64,000 bases of DNA, from contig NZ_JAZHLI010000019.1 of assembly GCF_036549475.1 (NCBI RefSeq), forward strand, positions 1 to 64,000. Direction: 5' to 3'. The stretch is from Aurantimonas sp036549475. GTDB taxonomy: Bacteria; Pseudomonadota; Alphaproteobacteria; Rhizobiales; Rhizobiaceae. Shown here in pieces: positions 16,722 to 25,078 of this stretch; within the stretch, counting starts at the first letter, position 1; the number at the start of each line of letters is the position of its first letter. The notes beneath the pieces are model-generated. The model did not search any database. It saw only the letters and a program-made list of their open reading frames with translations, and was not told the DNA's origin. The position numbers were made by a program, and so were the translations under genes.

Positions 16722-18209
16722 CTATTCGAATCGTTCGGGCAGGTAGCTATCGTCCGCCAGGTCGGTGAAGCGCGTGTATTCGGCCTGGAAGGCGAGGGGC
16801 ACGGTGGCGGTCGGTCCATGGCGCTGCTTGGCGATGATCACCTCGGCTTTGCCGCGGGTCTCGTTCAGCGCCTGCTCCCACTTCAGATGCTCGTCGGTGC
16901 CCGGCTTGGGCTCGCGGTTGGAGAGGTAGTATTCCTCGCGATAGACGAACATGACCACGTCGGCGTCCTGCTCGATGGAGCCGGACTCACGCAGATCGGA
17001 GAGCTGGGGGCGCTTGTCGTCGCGGTTTTCCACCTGCCGCGAGAGCTGCGACAGCGCGATGATCGGCACGTTCAGTTCCTTGGCGAGCGCCTTCAGGCCG
17101 GTGGTGATCTCAGTGATCTCCTGGACGCGGTTGCCCTGGGTGCGGCTCGAGCCCTGCATCAGCTGGACATAGTCGATGACCATGACGTCGAGCCCGCGCT
17201 GGCGCTTCAGGCGCCGCGCCCGCGCCGACAGCTGGGCGATCGAGATGCCACCGGTCTGGTCAATATACAGCGGGATGCGCTGCATGGTCTCGGAGCAGCC
17301 GACCAGCTTGACCAGTTCCTGGTCGTTGATGTTGCCGCGCCGGATCTTGGAGGACGAGATCTCGGTCTGCTCCGAAATGATACGGGTCGCGAGCTGCTCC
17401 GCCGACATTTCCAGGCTGAAGAAGCCGACGACGCCGCCATTCTTGGCCTTGAACGAGCCATCCGCCTGCTCGGCGGGCTCGTAGGCGGCGGCTATGTTGA
17501 AGGCGATGTTGGTGGCAAGCGACGTCTTGCCCATGGCCGGGCGGCCGGCAAGGATGATCAGATCCGACGACTGCAGGCCGCCCATGCTCCTGTCGAGACC
17601 GCTGATGCCGGAGGACACGCCAGACAGGCCGCCGTCGCGATCCTTGGCGGCCGTCGCCATCTCGACGGCGAGCGTCACCGCCTCGGTGAAGGACTGGAAG
17701 CCGCCGTCGTAGCGGCCTGTCTCGGCCAGCTCGAAGAGGCGGCGCTCGGCATCCTCAATCTGCGCTTTGGGCTCCATGTCCAGCGGCGCGTCGAAGGCGA
17801 TGTTGACCACGTCCTCGCCGATGCGGATCAGCGAGCGCCGGATGGCGAGGTCGTAGATGGCCCGGCCGTAATCGGAGGCGTTGATGATCGTCGTCGCCTC
17901 GGCGGCGAGGCGGGCCAGATACTGGGCCACGGTCAGGTCGCCGACCTTGTCGCCGGCCGCCAGGAACGTCTTGATCGTCACCGGGTTGGCGATCTTGCCC
18001 ATCCGGATCATCTCGGACGTCTTGGCGAAGATCTCCCGGTGCAGGGGCTCGAAGAAATGGTCCGGCTTCAGGAAATCGTGGACGACGTAATAGGCGTCGT
18101 TATTGACCAGCATGGCGCCCAGAAGCGCCTGCTCCGCCTCGATGTTGCTGGGTGCCTCGCGATAGAGAGCCGCCGCGTCATCGTCGATCTTGCGCGCTGC
18201 ATCCGCCAT
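16722..18209 (-). CDS. dnaB: Replicative DNA helicase
   Basis: The hexameric 5'-3' helicase of the replication fork, 495 residues. The N-terminal DnaB domain (NIEAEQALLGAMLVNNDAYY) is followed by the RecA-like core with Walker A GRPAMGKTS at residues 222-230, Walker B in LDVMVIDYVQLM, and the SQLSRQVENR loop. It is the first gene of the dnaB-alr pair. No intein or insertion interrupts it. Confidence 0.97.
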   Translation of the reverse strand: MADAARKIDDDAAALYREAPSNIEAEQALLGAMLVNNDAYYVVHDFLKPDHFFEPLHREIFAKTSEMIRMGKIANPVTIKTFLAAGDKVGDLTVAQYLARLAAEATTIINASDYGRAIYDLAIRRSLIRIGEDVVNIAFDAPLDMEPKAQIEDAERRLFELAETGRYDGGFQSFTEAVTLAVEMATAAKDRDGGLSGVSSGISGLDRSMGGLQSSDLIILAGRPAMGKTSLATNIAFNIAAAYEPAEQADGSFKAKNGGVVGFFSLEMSAEQLATRIISEQTEISSSKIRRGNINDQELVKLVGCSETMQRIPLYIDQTGGISIAQLSARARRLKRQRGLDVMVIDYVQLMQGSSRTQGNRVQEITEITTGLKALAKELNVPIIALSQLSRQVENRDDKRPQLSDLRESGSIEQDADVVMFVYREEYYLSNREPKPGTDEHLKWEQALNETRGKAEVIIAKQRHGPTATVPLAFQAEYTRFTDLADDSYLPERFE

Positions 18210-18435
18210 GCCGCGTCACCTCTGCCGTCGCTTCAGGAAGGCTTCTGACTACACCAGCGGAGGGGCGCCTGCCAGCGATTCGCGCAAGGCATGGCCGTCG
18301 ATCGGACCGGTTTCCGCCAGAGCCGGCAAAGCGCCGGCAAAGCGACCGCCGCCGCGCGCGCGGGGCGGTGGATAAGATCGGGGAAAACCCTCGCGCCTGT
18401 TGACTGTCGTGGCCGGCGCGCGTGCCGATCCGCGG

Positions 18436-19722
18436 CTATTCGGCGGCCTGGCGGTCCTCTTCGGACGGCGCCAGGTGCCGGCGCACGATCCCGGGCTGTT
18501 CCAGCTCCCTAAGCTTCGTCTCGGCGGCCATCATGTAGTCGCGGGTGATCGGCAGTGTTTCGACCTTGCGGGCCAGCTGGACCTGGAAGACGACGCAATC
18601 CTGCCAGCGGAACGCCGTCTCGGATGCGGCGAGGTAGAATTCCCACATCCGGCAGAAGCGCTCGTCATACAGCGCCTTGGCCTCGTCGCGGCGGGCGGCG
18701 AAGCGGTCGCGCCAATGGCGAAGCGTTTCGGCATAATGCAGCCGCAGCACCTCGACGTCGGTGATGATCAGGCCGGCGCGTTCGGCGCATTGGCTGATCT
18801 GCGACAGGGTGGGCAGGTAGCCGCCGGGGAAGATGTACTTGTTGATGAAGGCGTTGGTGTTGGCGGGCTCCTCCCAGCGTCCGATCGTGTGGAGAAGCAT
18901 CACGCCGTCCTCATCGAGGAGGCGGGCGCACTGGCGGAAATAATCGTCGTAGAAGTCGACGCCGACATGCTCGAACATGCCCACTGAGACGATCCGGTCG
19001 AAGGGGCCGATGGTGTCGCGATAATCCTCGAGCCGGAACTCCAGCCGACCGGACATGCCGGCTTCCTCGGCGCGGGCACGGGCGATGGCGAGCTGCTCGT
19101 CCGACAGCGTGATGCCGGTGACGTCGGCGTCGAGATACCGTGCCAGATACAGCCCCATGCCGCCCCAGCCGCAGCCGATGTCCAGCGTCTTCAGGCGCGG
19201 CGTGTCGAAGGCGAGTTTGGCCGCGATGTGCCGCTTCTTGGCAAGCTGCGCTTCGTCGAGACCTGCTCCGGGGCGATCGAAATAGGCGCAGGAATATTGC
19301 CGGTCGACGTCGAGGAACAGATCGTAGAGCTCCTTTGACAGATCGTAATGGTGCTTGACGTTCCGGCGCGCGCGCTGCGGCGTGTTGTTCTGGATCACCC
19401 GCCGGTAGATCAGGCGCAACCGGGCGATCGCCCGCATCCAGGGCTCGTGCTGGGCCCGGTTGCCGGCATTGCGGAAGACCAGCGCCAGCATGTCGAAAAT
19501 GGTGCCTTCGGTGATGTCGACGTCACCGTTCATGTAGGCTTCGCCAAATTTCAGGCCCGGATTGATCGCCACGCCGCGTTCGGCGGCCGCCGTATTGAAC
19601 CGCAGATGCACCGGATCGCCGGTGCCGTCGCCCCAGCGCGTCACGCCGCCGCCAGAATCGGTGACCGTCAGATCACCGAAGGTCAGGAGGTGCTTGAGGT
19701 ACGTCGAGAGGATGCGGTTCAT
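18436..19722 (-). CDS. cfa: Cyclopropane-fatty-acyl-phospholipid synthase
   Basis: Adds a methylene from SAM across double bases of unsaturated membrane lipids, that is, across acyl-chain double bonds. The protein of 428 residues has the SAM loop LDIGCGWGGMGLYLA, the segment YSCAYFDRPG, and the C-terminal FPGGYLPTL and WEFYLAASE marks. I set the start at the ATG 19722, preceded by AGGAG at good distance; the frame is open much further upstream but passes through the rplI terminator region. It lies between dnaB and the rplI operon with its own leader of about 130 bases after that terminator. Confidence 0.92.
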   Translation of the reverse strand: MNRILSTYLKHLLTFGDLTVTDSGGGVTRWGDGTGDPVHLRFNTAAAERGVAINPGLKFGEAYMNGDVDITEGTIFDMLALVFRNAGNRAQHEPWMRAIARLRLIYRRVIQNNTPQRARRNVKHHYDLSKELYDLFLDVDRQYSCAYFDRPGAGLDEAQLAKKRHIAAKLAFDTPRLKTLDIGCGWGGMGLYLARYLDADVTGITLSDEQLAIARARAEEAGMSGRLEFRLEDYRDTIGPFDRIVSVGMFEHVGVDFYDDYFRQCARLLDEDGVMLLHTIGRWEEPANTNAFINKYIFPGGYLPTLSQISQCAERAGLIITDVEVLRLHYAETLRHWRDRFAARRDEAKALYDERFCRMWEFYLAASETAFRWQDCVVFQVQLARKVETLPITRDYMMAAETKLRELEQPGIVRRHLAPSEEDRQAAE

Positions 19723-19850
19723 GTCACGATCTCCTACCTCGGCCAGAAGCAAACACAGCTTCACCGCGTCAGGCGAACTCTGATGAATTCCATCGCCAAC
19801 CTTATTGTATAACCTTGCGGCGCAGTGAAAAGAGGGTATCGCCTGTAACC

Positions 19851-19885
19851 AAAAAGGGGGCCGGCAACGAATGCCGGCCCCCTTT
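19851..19885 (-). terminator. Rho-independent terminator of the rpsF-rpsR-DUF2232-rplI operon
   Basis: Read on the minus strand, an 11-pair stem GGGGGCCGGCA / TGCCGGCCCCC with a five-base loop is flanked by AAA before and TTTTT after. It lies 55 bases behind the rplI stop codon. This is one of the strongest terminators in the window. Confidence 0.9.
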
Positions 19886-19939
19886 GGGCAACGATGCGAA
19901 GCAGTCGGCAGACACGTGGTCTGCCGAAGCGATCGCCGA

Positions 19940-20551
19940 TCAGTTGGTCTCTTCGTCTTCCGCTGCAGCTTCGCCGGTCTCGCCGGCATCGGCTTCTTCG
20001 CCGTCCAGCTCGTCTTCGTCCTCGGCAAATTCCTCTTCCTCTTCGATGCCGTAGATGGCGTCGGCCGAGGTCAGGTCTTCACCGCGGGCCTGGCGTTGGG
20101 CCTCGTCCTGCGAGCGGGCGACGTTGATCGTGATGGACACGTCGACTTCGGGGTGCAGGGCGATGGTGATCGGATGCACGCCGATGGTCTTGATCGGCTG
20201 GTTGAGCTGGATGTCGTTGCGACCGACCTTGAAGCCGTCGGCAGCCAGGAGATCGGCGATGTCGCGGGTCGAGACCGAACCGTAGAGCTGGCCGGTCTCG
20301 CCGGCCTGGCGCACGACGATGAAGCTCTTGCCGTCAAGCGACGATGCGACGCCCTGGGCTTCCGACTTGCGCTCTTCGTTGCGCGCGATCAGCTGATCCT
20401 TCTGCGCTTCGAAGCGGGCTGCGTTGCCTTCGTTGGCGCGAAGGGCGCGGCCCGACGGCAGGAGGTAGTTGCGGGCGAAGCCGTCGCGCACCTTCACGGT
20501 GTCGCCCATCTGGCCGAGCTTGGCGATGCGTTCGAGAAGAATGACGTCCAT
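19940..20551 (-). CDS. rplI: 50S ribosomal protein L9 with long acidic tail
   Basis: L9 binds 23S rRNA. Residues 1-150 hold the usual two-domain protein (MDVILLERIAKLGQMGD, then GFARNYLLP; the C-domain with GSVSTRDIADLL and IKTIGVHPITIALHPEV). The protein is 203 residues, about 50 longer than the E. coli form, because of a Glu/Asp-rich tail; tails of this sort occur in alphaproteobacterial L9. The ATG at 20551 has AAAGGA upstream. It is the last gene of the rpsF operon before the terminator at 19851-19885. Confidence 0.97.
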   Translation of the reverse strand: MDVILLERIAKLGQMGDTVKVRDGFARNYLLPSGRALRANEGNAARFEAQKDQLIARNEERKSEAQGVASSLDGKSFIVVRQAGETGQLYGSVSTRDIADLLAADGFKVGRNDIQLNQPIKTIGVHPITIALHPEVDVSITINVARSQDEAQRQARGEDLTSADAIYGIEEEEEFAEDEDELDGEEADAGETGEAAAEDEETN

Positions 20552-20585
20552 TGTGGTGTCCTTTCGGGATTGTTCGGTTTGTCTG

Positions 20586-21551
20586 TCAGTTGCGACTGGC
20601 CGGGGCTGGACCGTACGGTCGCCGCCAGGTTTCGTAGACCCCCATCGCCAGAAACAGGAGGATCGGGAAGGAGAGCAGGAGTAGTGCCGCATAGCTGGAG
20701 AATAGTACCAGAAAGCGGCCCTGCCGGCCGCGCGTGCGGCGATGCAGAGCGGCCAGCCCGACCAGCGTGAAGGCCGCGGCGAAGCCGCCGAGAAACACGT
20801 CGGCGACCAGGCCGATCGTGCCGTCGATGAAGGCGGCGCCGGCAGCGACCGCGAAGACGACGAGGCTGATCTGCGGCAGTTGCGCGCTCGTCGGAATGTC
20901 GTCCTTTGGCCGCGGCAATCGTCCCGACACGCGCACGATGGCGGCGCCGAGATACAGGCCGACGATCAGAGCGATCGACAGGACGGCGGGCTGGACGAAG
21001 GGCACGAGGCCGATGATGAGCTCTGCGATGGCGCGGCGCTCGACGTCCGTTGCGGCGTCCATCGCGCCGCCGCTCTGCTGCAGGGCTTCGACCACGGCTG
21101 GAACGAAGTCTTCGGGATCGAAGCCGAGATACCAGCCGAGGAAGATGCAGGAGGCGATGGCCATCAGCGTGATCGCCATGAAGACCCGCGGCAACGGATA
21201 CCAGTCCAGCGGCGGGTTGGCGCCGGCGGGACCGAGCGGCCGGGGGGTGTCCTCGGCAGCCGGCCGGGCAAGGCCGGCCAGATGGCCGGCGACCGCCGTC
21301 GGCAGCGCCATGGATCCGAGCAGCGTCAGCGCGCTCGGGACCGACTGGGCGATGGCATAGATGGCGGCCGTCGCGACGGCGGCGGAGATGAAGCCTGCGG
21401 TGGATCCCCAGCCGAGGCTGGCAATGGCGATCGGAATGGGCGCGGCCAGCGCGAGGCTGACGGCGGAGCTCGACTCCAGCACGATGCCTGCGAACAGCAG
21501 GGCGCTGGCAAGGCCGGATATGATCGCAATGATGATGGCGGTGGGCTGCAT
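20586..21551 (-). CDS. DUF2232 membrane protein
   Basis: A 321-residue multi-pass protein with about eight hydrophobic segments, of the DUF2232 type regularly found between rpsR and rplI in alphaproteobacteria. The function is unknown. The gene lies 156 bases after rpsR and 34 bases before rplI on the same strand, so it is very likely part of the ribosomal protein operon. Confidence 0.85.
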   Translation of the reverse strand: MQPTAIIIAIISGLASALLFAGIVLESSSAVSLALAAPIPIAIASLGWGSTAGFISAAVATAAIYAIAQSVPSALTLLGSMALPTAVAGHLAGLARPAAEDTPRPLGPAGANPPLDWYPLPRVFMAITLMAIASCIFLGWYLGFDPEDFVPAVVEALQQSGGAMDAATDVERRAIAELIIGLVPFVQPAVLSIALIVGLYLGAAIVRVSGRLPRPKDDIPTSAQLPQISLVVFAVAAGAAFIDGTIGLVADVFLGGFAAAFTLVGLAALHRRTRGRQGRFLVLFSSYAALLLLSFPILLFLAMGVYETWRRPYGPAPASRN

Positions 21552-21707
21552 GATCTCGTGCGCTGTCCTGCTCGTGGCAGTTAGAGGCTAATGCCCCAAC
21601 TCGGCTGTCGGACGGACGGCTGCAAGCCGGCTGCGTCCGCTCGTCCCGGCGCCGCCTGATGCGTCCGGGACGCCGGCGGCGCTGGCGCGCCGCCGGAATC
21701 GTCGATG

Positions 21708-21956
21708 CTATTTCAGCACGTAGGGCAGCAGGCCGAGGAAGCGCGCACGCTTGATGGCCTGGGCGAGAGCCCGTTGGTTCTTCTGCGAGACGGCCGTGAT
21801 GCGTGAAGGCACGATCTTGCCACGCTCGGAGATGTAGCGCTGCAGCAGGCGCACGTCCTTGTAGTCGATCTTCGGCGAATCGGTGCCGGCGAACGGGTCG
21901 GACTTGCGGCGGCGGTGGAAGGGCCGGCGGGTGGGAAGCTGGGCGATATCGACCAT
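21708..21956 (-). CDS. rpsR: 30S ribosomal protein S18
   Basis: S18 binds S6 and 16S rRNA on the 30S platform. The 82-residue protein shows the family core KIDYKDVRLLQRYISERGKI and AIKRARFLGLLPY. It is placed seven bases behind the rpsF stop. The frame is intact and unaffected by the assembly problem in rpsF. Confidence 0.97.
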   Translation of the reverse strand: MVDIAQLPTRRPFHRRRKSDPFAGTDSPKIDYKDVRLLQRYISERGKIVPSRITAVSQKNQRALAQAIKRARFLGLLPYVLK

Positions 21957-21962
21957 CTTGGC

Positions 21963-22491
21963 TTACTCCGAATCGGTGTCGCGGGGGCGGCGGGGGCGGT
22001 CGTCGTCGCGATCGCGACGCGGGCCATCCTCGCGGTCGCGGCGGGGACGATCGCCACGATCGCCACGGCGCGGACGGTCGTCGCGCTTCTGCATCATGGC
22101 CGACTGGCCTTCCTCGTGCTCTTCCACGCGGATCGTGANCGCCACGATCGCCACGGCGCGGACGGTCGTCGCGCTTCTGCATCATGGCCGACTGGCCTTC
22201 CTCGTGCTCTTCCACGCGGATCGTGATATAGCGCAGGATGTCTTCATTGAAGCGCATCTGGCGCTCCATCTCCTGCACCGCCGCCGACGGGGCGTCGATG
22301 TTCATCAGCGTGTAATACGCCTTGCGGTTCTTCTTGATGCGGAAGGTGAGGGTCTTCAGACCCCAATTCTCCACCTTGCCGATGGTGCCGCCATTGGATT
22401 CCAGAACGCCGCGATACTGCTCGACGAGCTGATCGACCTGCTGGTTCGAGATGTCCTGGCGCGCGAGGAATACGTGCTCGTACAGAGCCAT
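21963..22491 (-). CDS. rpsF: 30S ribosomal protein S6, frame broken by an N-flanked duplication
   Basis: S6 pairs with S18. The N-terminus is normal (MALYEHVFLARQDIS, RIKKNRKAYYTLMNI, FNEDILRYITIRVEEHEEG). The frame then runs into an 87-bp perfect repeat separated by one N at 22139; the 88-base offset shifts the frame, so from here the written sequence reads through rpsR and the next genes as nonsense. Removing one copy with the N restores a 146-residue S6 ending in an Arg/Asp-rich tail (RPRRPRDTDSE) with its stop at 21963-21965. I regard the gene as intact in the organism and broken only in the assembly. Confidence 0.9.
22052..22226. repeat. 87-bp perfect direct repeat around a single N (assembly join)
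   Basis: Bases 22052-22138 and 22140-22226 are identical, and the single undetermined base of the window (22139) lies between them. Two contigs with overlapping ends placed side by side without merging would give this pattern. The repeat contains part of the rpsF coding sequence. Confidence 0.9.
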
Positions 22492-22884
22492 GCGCTATCG
22501 CCTTTCCGTGTTACGTTCGCATCTGCCTGGGTACAGCGGCTAAGCCTCAACGACTTTCGTGCGAAACCCGGTGCGGGCCGATCGGAAAGGCGTCAGTACA
22601 AGAACGGTCGAGAGCGGAGACACGGGAAACCGATGCCTTCTGGCATCTGTTGTCGAAATCATCGACAGCTTTCCGTTCAGCCCCCAGCTGGGACCCAAGC
22701 AATGAGGATGGTGCCACTACCTGCTTGGGCGGCGTTTGGCAAGCCCCGGCAGCCATATGGCGCATGGAACCGCGTCGCCACGTGGCCATCCTTGATGGTG
22801 CCCCGGCAGCCTGCTTGACAGCGCGGGCTTGACCAAACCATTGCCTGCACTCGATTTGCAACGATGAACAGGGGAGAAAGCCGC
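22492..22884. promoter_or_regulatory. Divergent control region between rpsF and fabD
   Basis: A stretch of 393 bases without a credible gene between two outward-reading operons, so it should hold both promoters. On the plus strand a TTGACA occurs at 22815-22820, but the -10 position (CCATTG at 22838-22843) is poor; a second candidate TTGACC starts at 22829. An inverted repeat GATGCC-TTCT-GGCATC lies at 22632-22647. I see no convincing S6:S18 leader motif. Assignment of exact promoter elements is weak. Confidence 0.35.
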
Positions 22885-23817
22885 ATGACCATCGCACTGG
22901 TCTTTCCGGGACAGGGCAGTCAGAGCGTCGGCATGGGCCGGACCCTCCATGACAGCTTCGACGCCAGCCGCGCCGTGTTCGACGAGGTCGACGAGGCGCT
23001 GGGCGAGAAGCTGTCGCAGCTGATCTTCGAGGGGCCCGAGGACCGCCTGACCCTGACCGAGAACGCCCAGCCGGCGCTGATGGCCGTGTCGATTGCCGCC
23101 ATCCGCGCACTGGAGAGCGAAGGCTTTTCGGTCGACCAGGCGACTTATGTCGCCGGCCATTCGCTGGGCGAATATTCGGCGCTGGCAGCCGTCGGCGCCT
23201 TGTCGATCGGGCAGACGGCGAAGCTCCTCCGGATCCGCGGCAATGCCATGCAGGACGCCGTGCCCAGCGGGGCCGGCTCGATGGCGGCGATCATCGGCCT
23301 CGATGCCGAGGCGGTCGCCAGGCTCTGCGAGGACGCTGCCGAGGGCGAGGTCTGCGAGCCCGCCAACGACAATGGCGGCGGCCAGATCGTCATTTCCGGC
23401 AATGCCGCCGCGATCGACCGGGCCATCGCACTGGCGCAGGAGCGGGGCGCCAAGCGGGCGCTGCCGTTGTCGGTCTCTGCGCCCTTCCACTGTCGGCTGA
23501 TGCAACCGGCAGCCGATCGCATGGCGCAGGCGCTGGCAGAGGCCGAGATCGCGGCGCCGCGGGTGCCCGTGGTCACCAACGTCACCGCCGACGCGACGTC
23601 GGATCCGGCCGAGATCCGCGACCGGCTGGTGCGGCAGGTCACCGGCCAGGTACGCTGGCGGGAAAGCATCGAATGGCTTGCGGCCAATGGTGTCGACTCG
23701 CTGGTGGAGATCGGCAGCGGCAAGGTCCTGACCGGGCTGGCGCGCCGGATCGATCGCAGCCTCGACGCCCGCGCCATCGGAACGGCGGACGATGTCCGCG
23801 GTTTTGGCGCAGGCTGA
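22885..23817 (+). CDS. fabD: Malonyl-CoA--ACP transacylase
   Basis: Transfers malonyl from CoA to ACP for fatty acid elongation. The 310-residue protein has the FPGQGSQ opening, the nucleophile S93 in AGHSLGEYSAL, and the conserved His in SAPFHCRLM. I chose the ATG at 22885, seven codons inside the longest frame, because AGGGGAGAAAG lies just upstream. It opens the fabD-fabG-acpP-fabF cluster. Confidence 0.97.
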   Translation: MTIALVFPGQGSQSVGMGRTLHDSFDASRAVFDEVDEALGEKLSQLIFEGPEDRLTLTENAQPALMAVSIAAIRALESEGFSVDQATYVAGHSLGEYSALAAVGALSIGQTAKLLRIRGNAMQDAVPSGAGSMAAIIGLDAEAVARLCEDAAEGEVCEPANDNGGGQIVISGNAAAIDRAIALAQERGAKRALPLSVSAPFHCRLMQPAADRMAQALAEAEIAAPRVPVVTNVTADATSDPAEIRDRLVRQVTGQVRWRESIEWLAANGVDSLVEIGSGKVLTGLARRIDRSLDARAIGTADDVRGFGAG

Positions 23818-23880
23818 CCCCATCCTAGACGCCGCACGCCGACGGCGCTGCGGAACCGACGACAACAGAAGGAATCCGAC

Positions 23881-24618
23881 ATGTTCGATCTGACCGGGCG
23901 CAAGGCGCTCGTAACCGGCGCCAGCGGCGGCATCGGCGAGGCGATTGCCCGGGCGCTGCACGGTGCCGGTGCCACCGTGGGCCTGCACGGTACCCGCCGC
24001 GAGAAGCTGGACGAACTGGCAGCCTCGCTCGGCGAGCGGGCGATGGTGTTTCCTGCCGACCTGTCGGACCGGGCCGAACAGAAGCGCCTCGCCGAAACGG
24101 CCGAGAGCGAGATGCAGGGCGTCGACATTCTGGTGAACAACGCCGGCATCACCCGTGACGGCCTGTTCGTGCGGATGTCGGACGAGGACTGGGACACGGT
24201 CCTGGAGATCGATCTCACCGCCGCCTTCCGGCTGACGCGGGGCGTGACGCATCCGATGATGCGTCGTCGCTTTGGCCGAATCATCAACATCACGTCGATC
24301 GTCGGCGTGACCGGCAATCCCGGACAGGCGAATTACTGCGCGGCAAAGGCGGGCATGATCGGCCTGTCCAAGTCGCTTGCCCAGGAAATCGCCTCGCGGT
24401 CGGTGACGGTCAATTGCATCGCGCCCGGCTTCATATCGAGTGCCATGACCGAGAAGCTGAACGACAAGCAGAAGGACGCGATCATGGGGGCGATCCCGAT
24501 GAGGCGGATGGGCGAAGCGGCGGAAATCGCGGCTTCGGCGGTCTATCTGGCGTCCAACGAGGCGGGATACGTCACCGGCCAGACGCTGCACGTGAATGGC
24601 GGCATGGCCATGATCTGA
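23881..24618 (+). CDS. fabG: 3-oxoacyl-[ACP] reductase
   Basis: An NADPH-dependent SDR that reduces beta-ketoacyl-ACP in the elongation cycle. The 245-residue protein has the cofactor loop TGASGGIG, NNAGITRDGL typical of FabG, and Y152/K156 in the YCAAK motif. It starts 63 bases after fabD with AAGGAA upstream and is followed by acpP. Confidence 0.97.
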   Translation: MFDLTGRKALVTGASGGIGEAIARALHGAGATVGLHGTRREKLDELAASLGERAMVFPADLSDRAEQKRLAETAESEMQGVDILVNNAGITRDGLFVRMSDEDWDTVLEIDLTAAFRLTRGVTHPMMRRRFGRIINITSIVGVTGNPGQANYCAAKAGMIGLSKSLAQEIASRSVTVNCIAPGFISSAMTEKLNDKQKDAIMGAIPMRRMGEAAEIAASAVYLASNEAGYVTGQTLHVNGGMAMI

Positions 24619-24801
24619 CGGGGCAGCAGGCCCGCGGCGTGCCGCTTGGCCGCCGCAGCAGGGCATGCTATGCGCCGGCACTTCGAATTTTCCGCTGTCG
24701 TTGCCTGCGGATGGCCGCGACGAGGATGACCACAACGCTTGATAATGCGTCGTGCCACGTCTAACGAAAGCGGCGAAACCAATCGCAATAGAGGACTGAC
24801 A

Positions 24802-25038
24802 ATGAGCGATACCGCTGAGCGAGTGAAGAAGATCGTCGTCGAACACCTGGGCGTCGAGCAGGAGAAGGTCACGGACAACGCGAGCTTCATCGACGATCTG
24901 GGCGCCGACAGCCTGGACACGGTCGAGCTCGTCATGGCTTTCGAGGAAGAGTTCGGCGTCGAGATTCCCGATGACGCTGCCGAGACCATCCTGACGGTCG
25001 GCGACGCGGTCAAGTTCATCGAGAAGAACCAGGCCTGA
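24802..25038 (+). CDS. acpP: Acyl carrier protein (housekeeping)
   Basis: Carries growing acyl chains on 4'-phosphopantetheine at S37 in GADSLDTVEL. The 78-residue protein, from the ATG at 24802 preceded by GAGGACTGACA, is the standard AcpP. It lies between fabG and fabF. The 183-base gap before it is long for this cluster and may hold a separate promoter, as acpP is usually expressed at high level. A diverged paralogue is encoded at 785-1057. Confidence 0.97.
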   Translation: MSDTAERVKKIVVEHLGVEQEKVTDNASFIDDLGADSLDTVELVMAFEEEFGVEIPDDAAETILTVGDAVKFIEKNQA

Positions 25039-25078
25039 CCCAATCGGGCGGCCTAACCGCCTGGGCGAAGAGCGATTG

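Noticed and set aside
11330..18248. Several very long plus-strand frames opposite purF, radA, alr and dnaB
   Set aside because: They mirror real minus-strand genes with clear motifs, have His/Arg/Asp-rich shadow composition typical of high-GC DNA, and no family marks.
18319..18341. Short direct repeat GCCGGCAAAGC twice behind the cfa gene
   Set aside because: Too short and simple to be an attachment site or an array; likely chance in GC-rich DNA.
20494..22491. A 665-residue minus-strand frame starting as S6 and running over rpsR and the DUF2232 gene
   Set aside because: Only the first part is S6; the rest is a frameshift product of the duplicated, N-containing stretch and is antisense-like low-complexity sequence.
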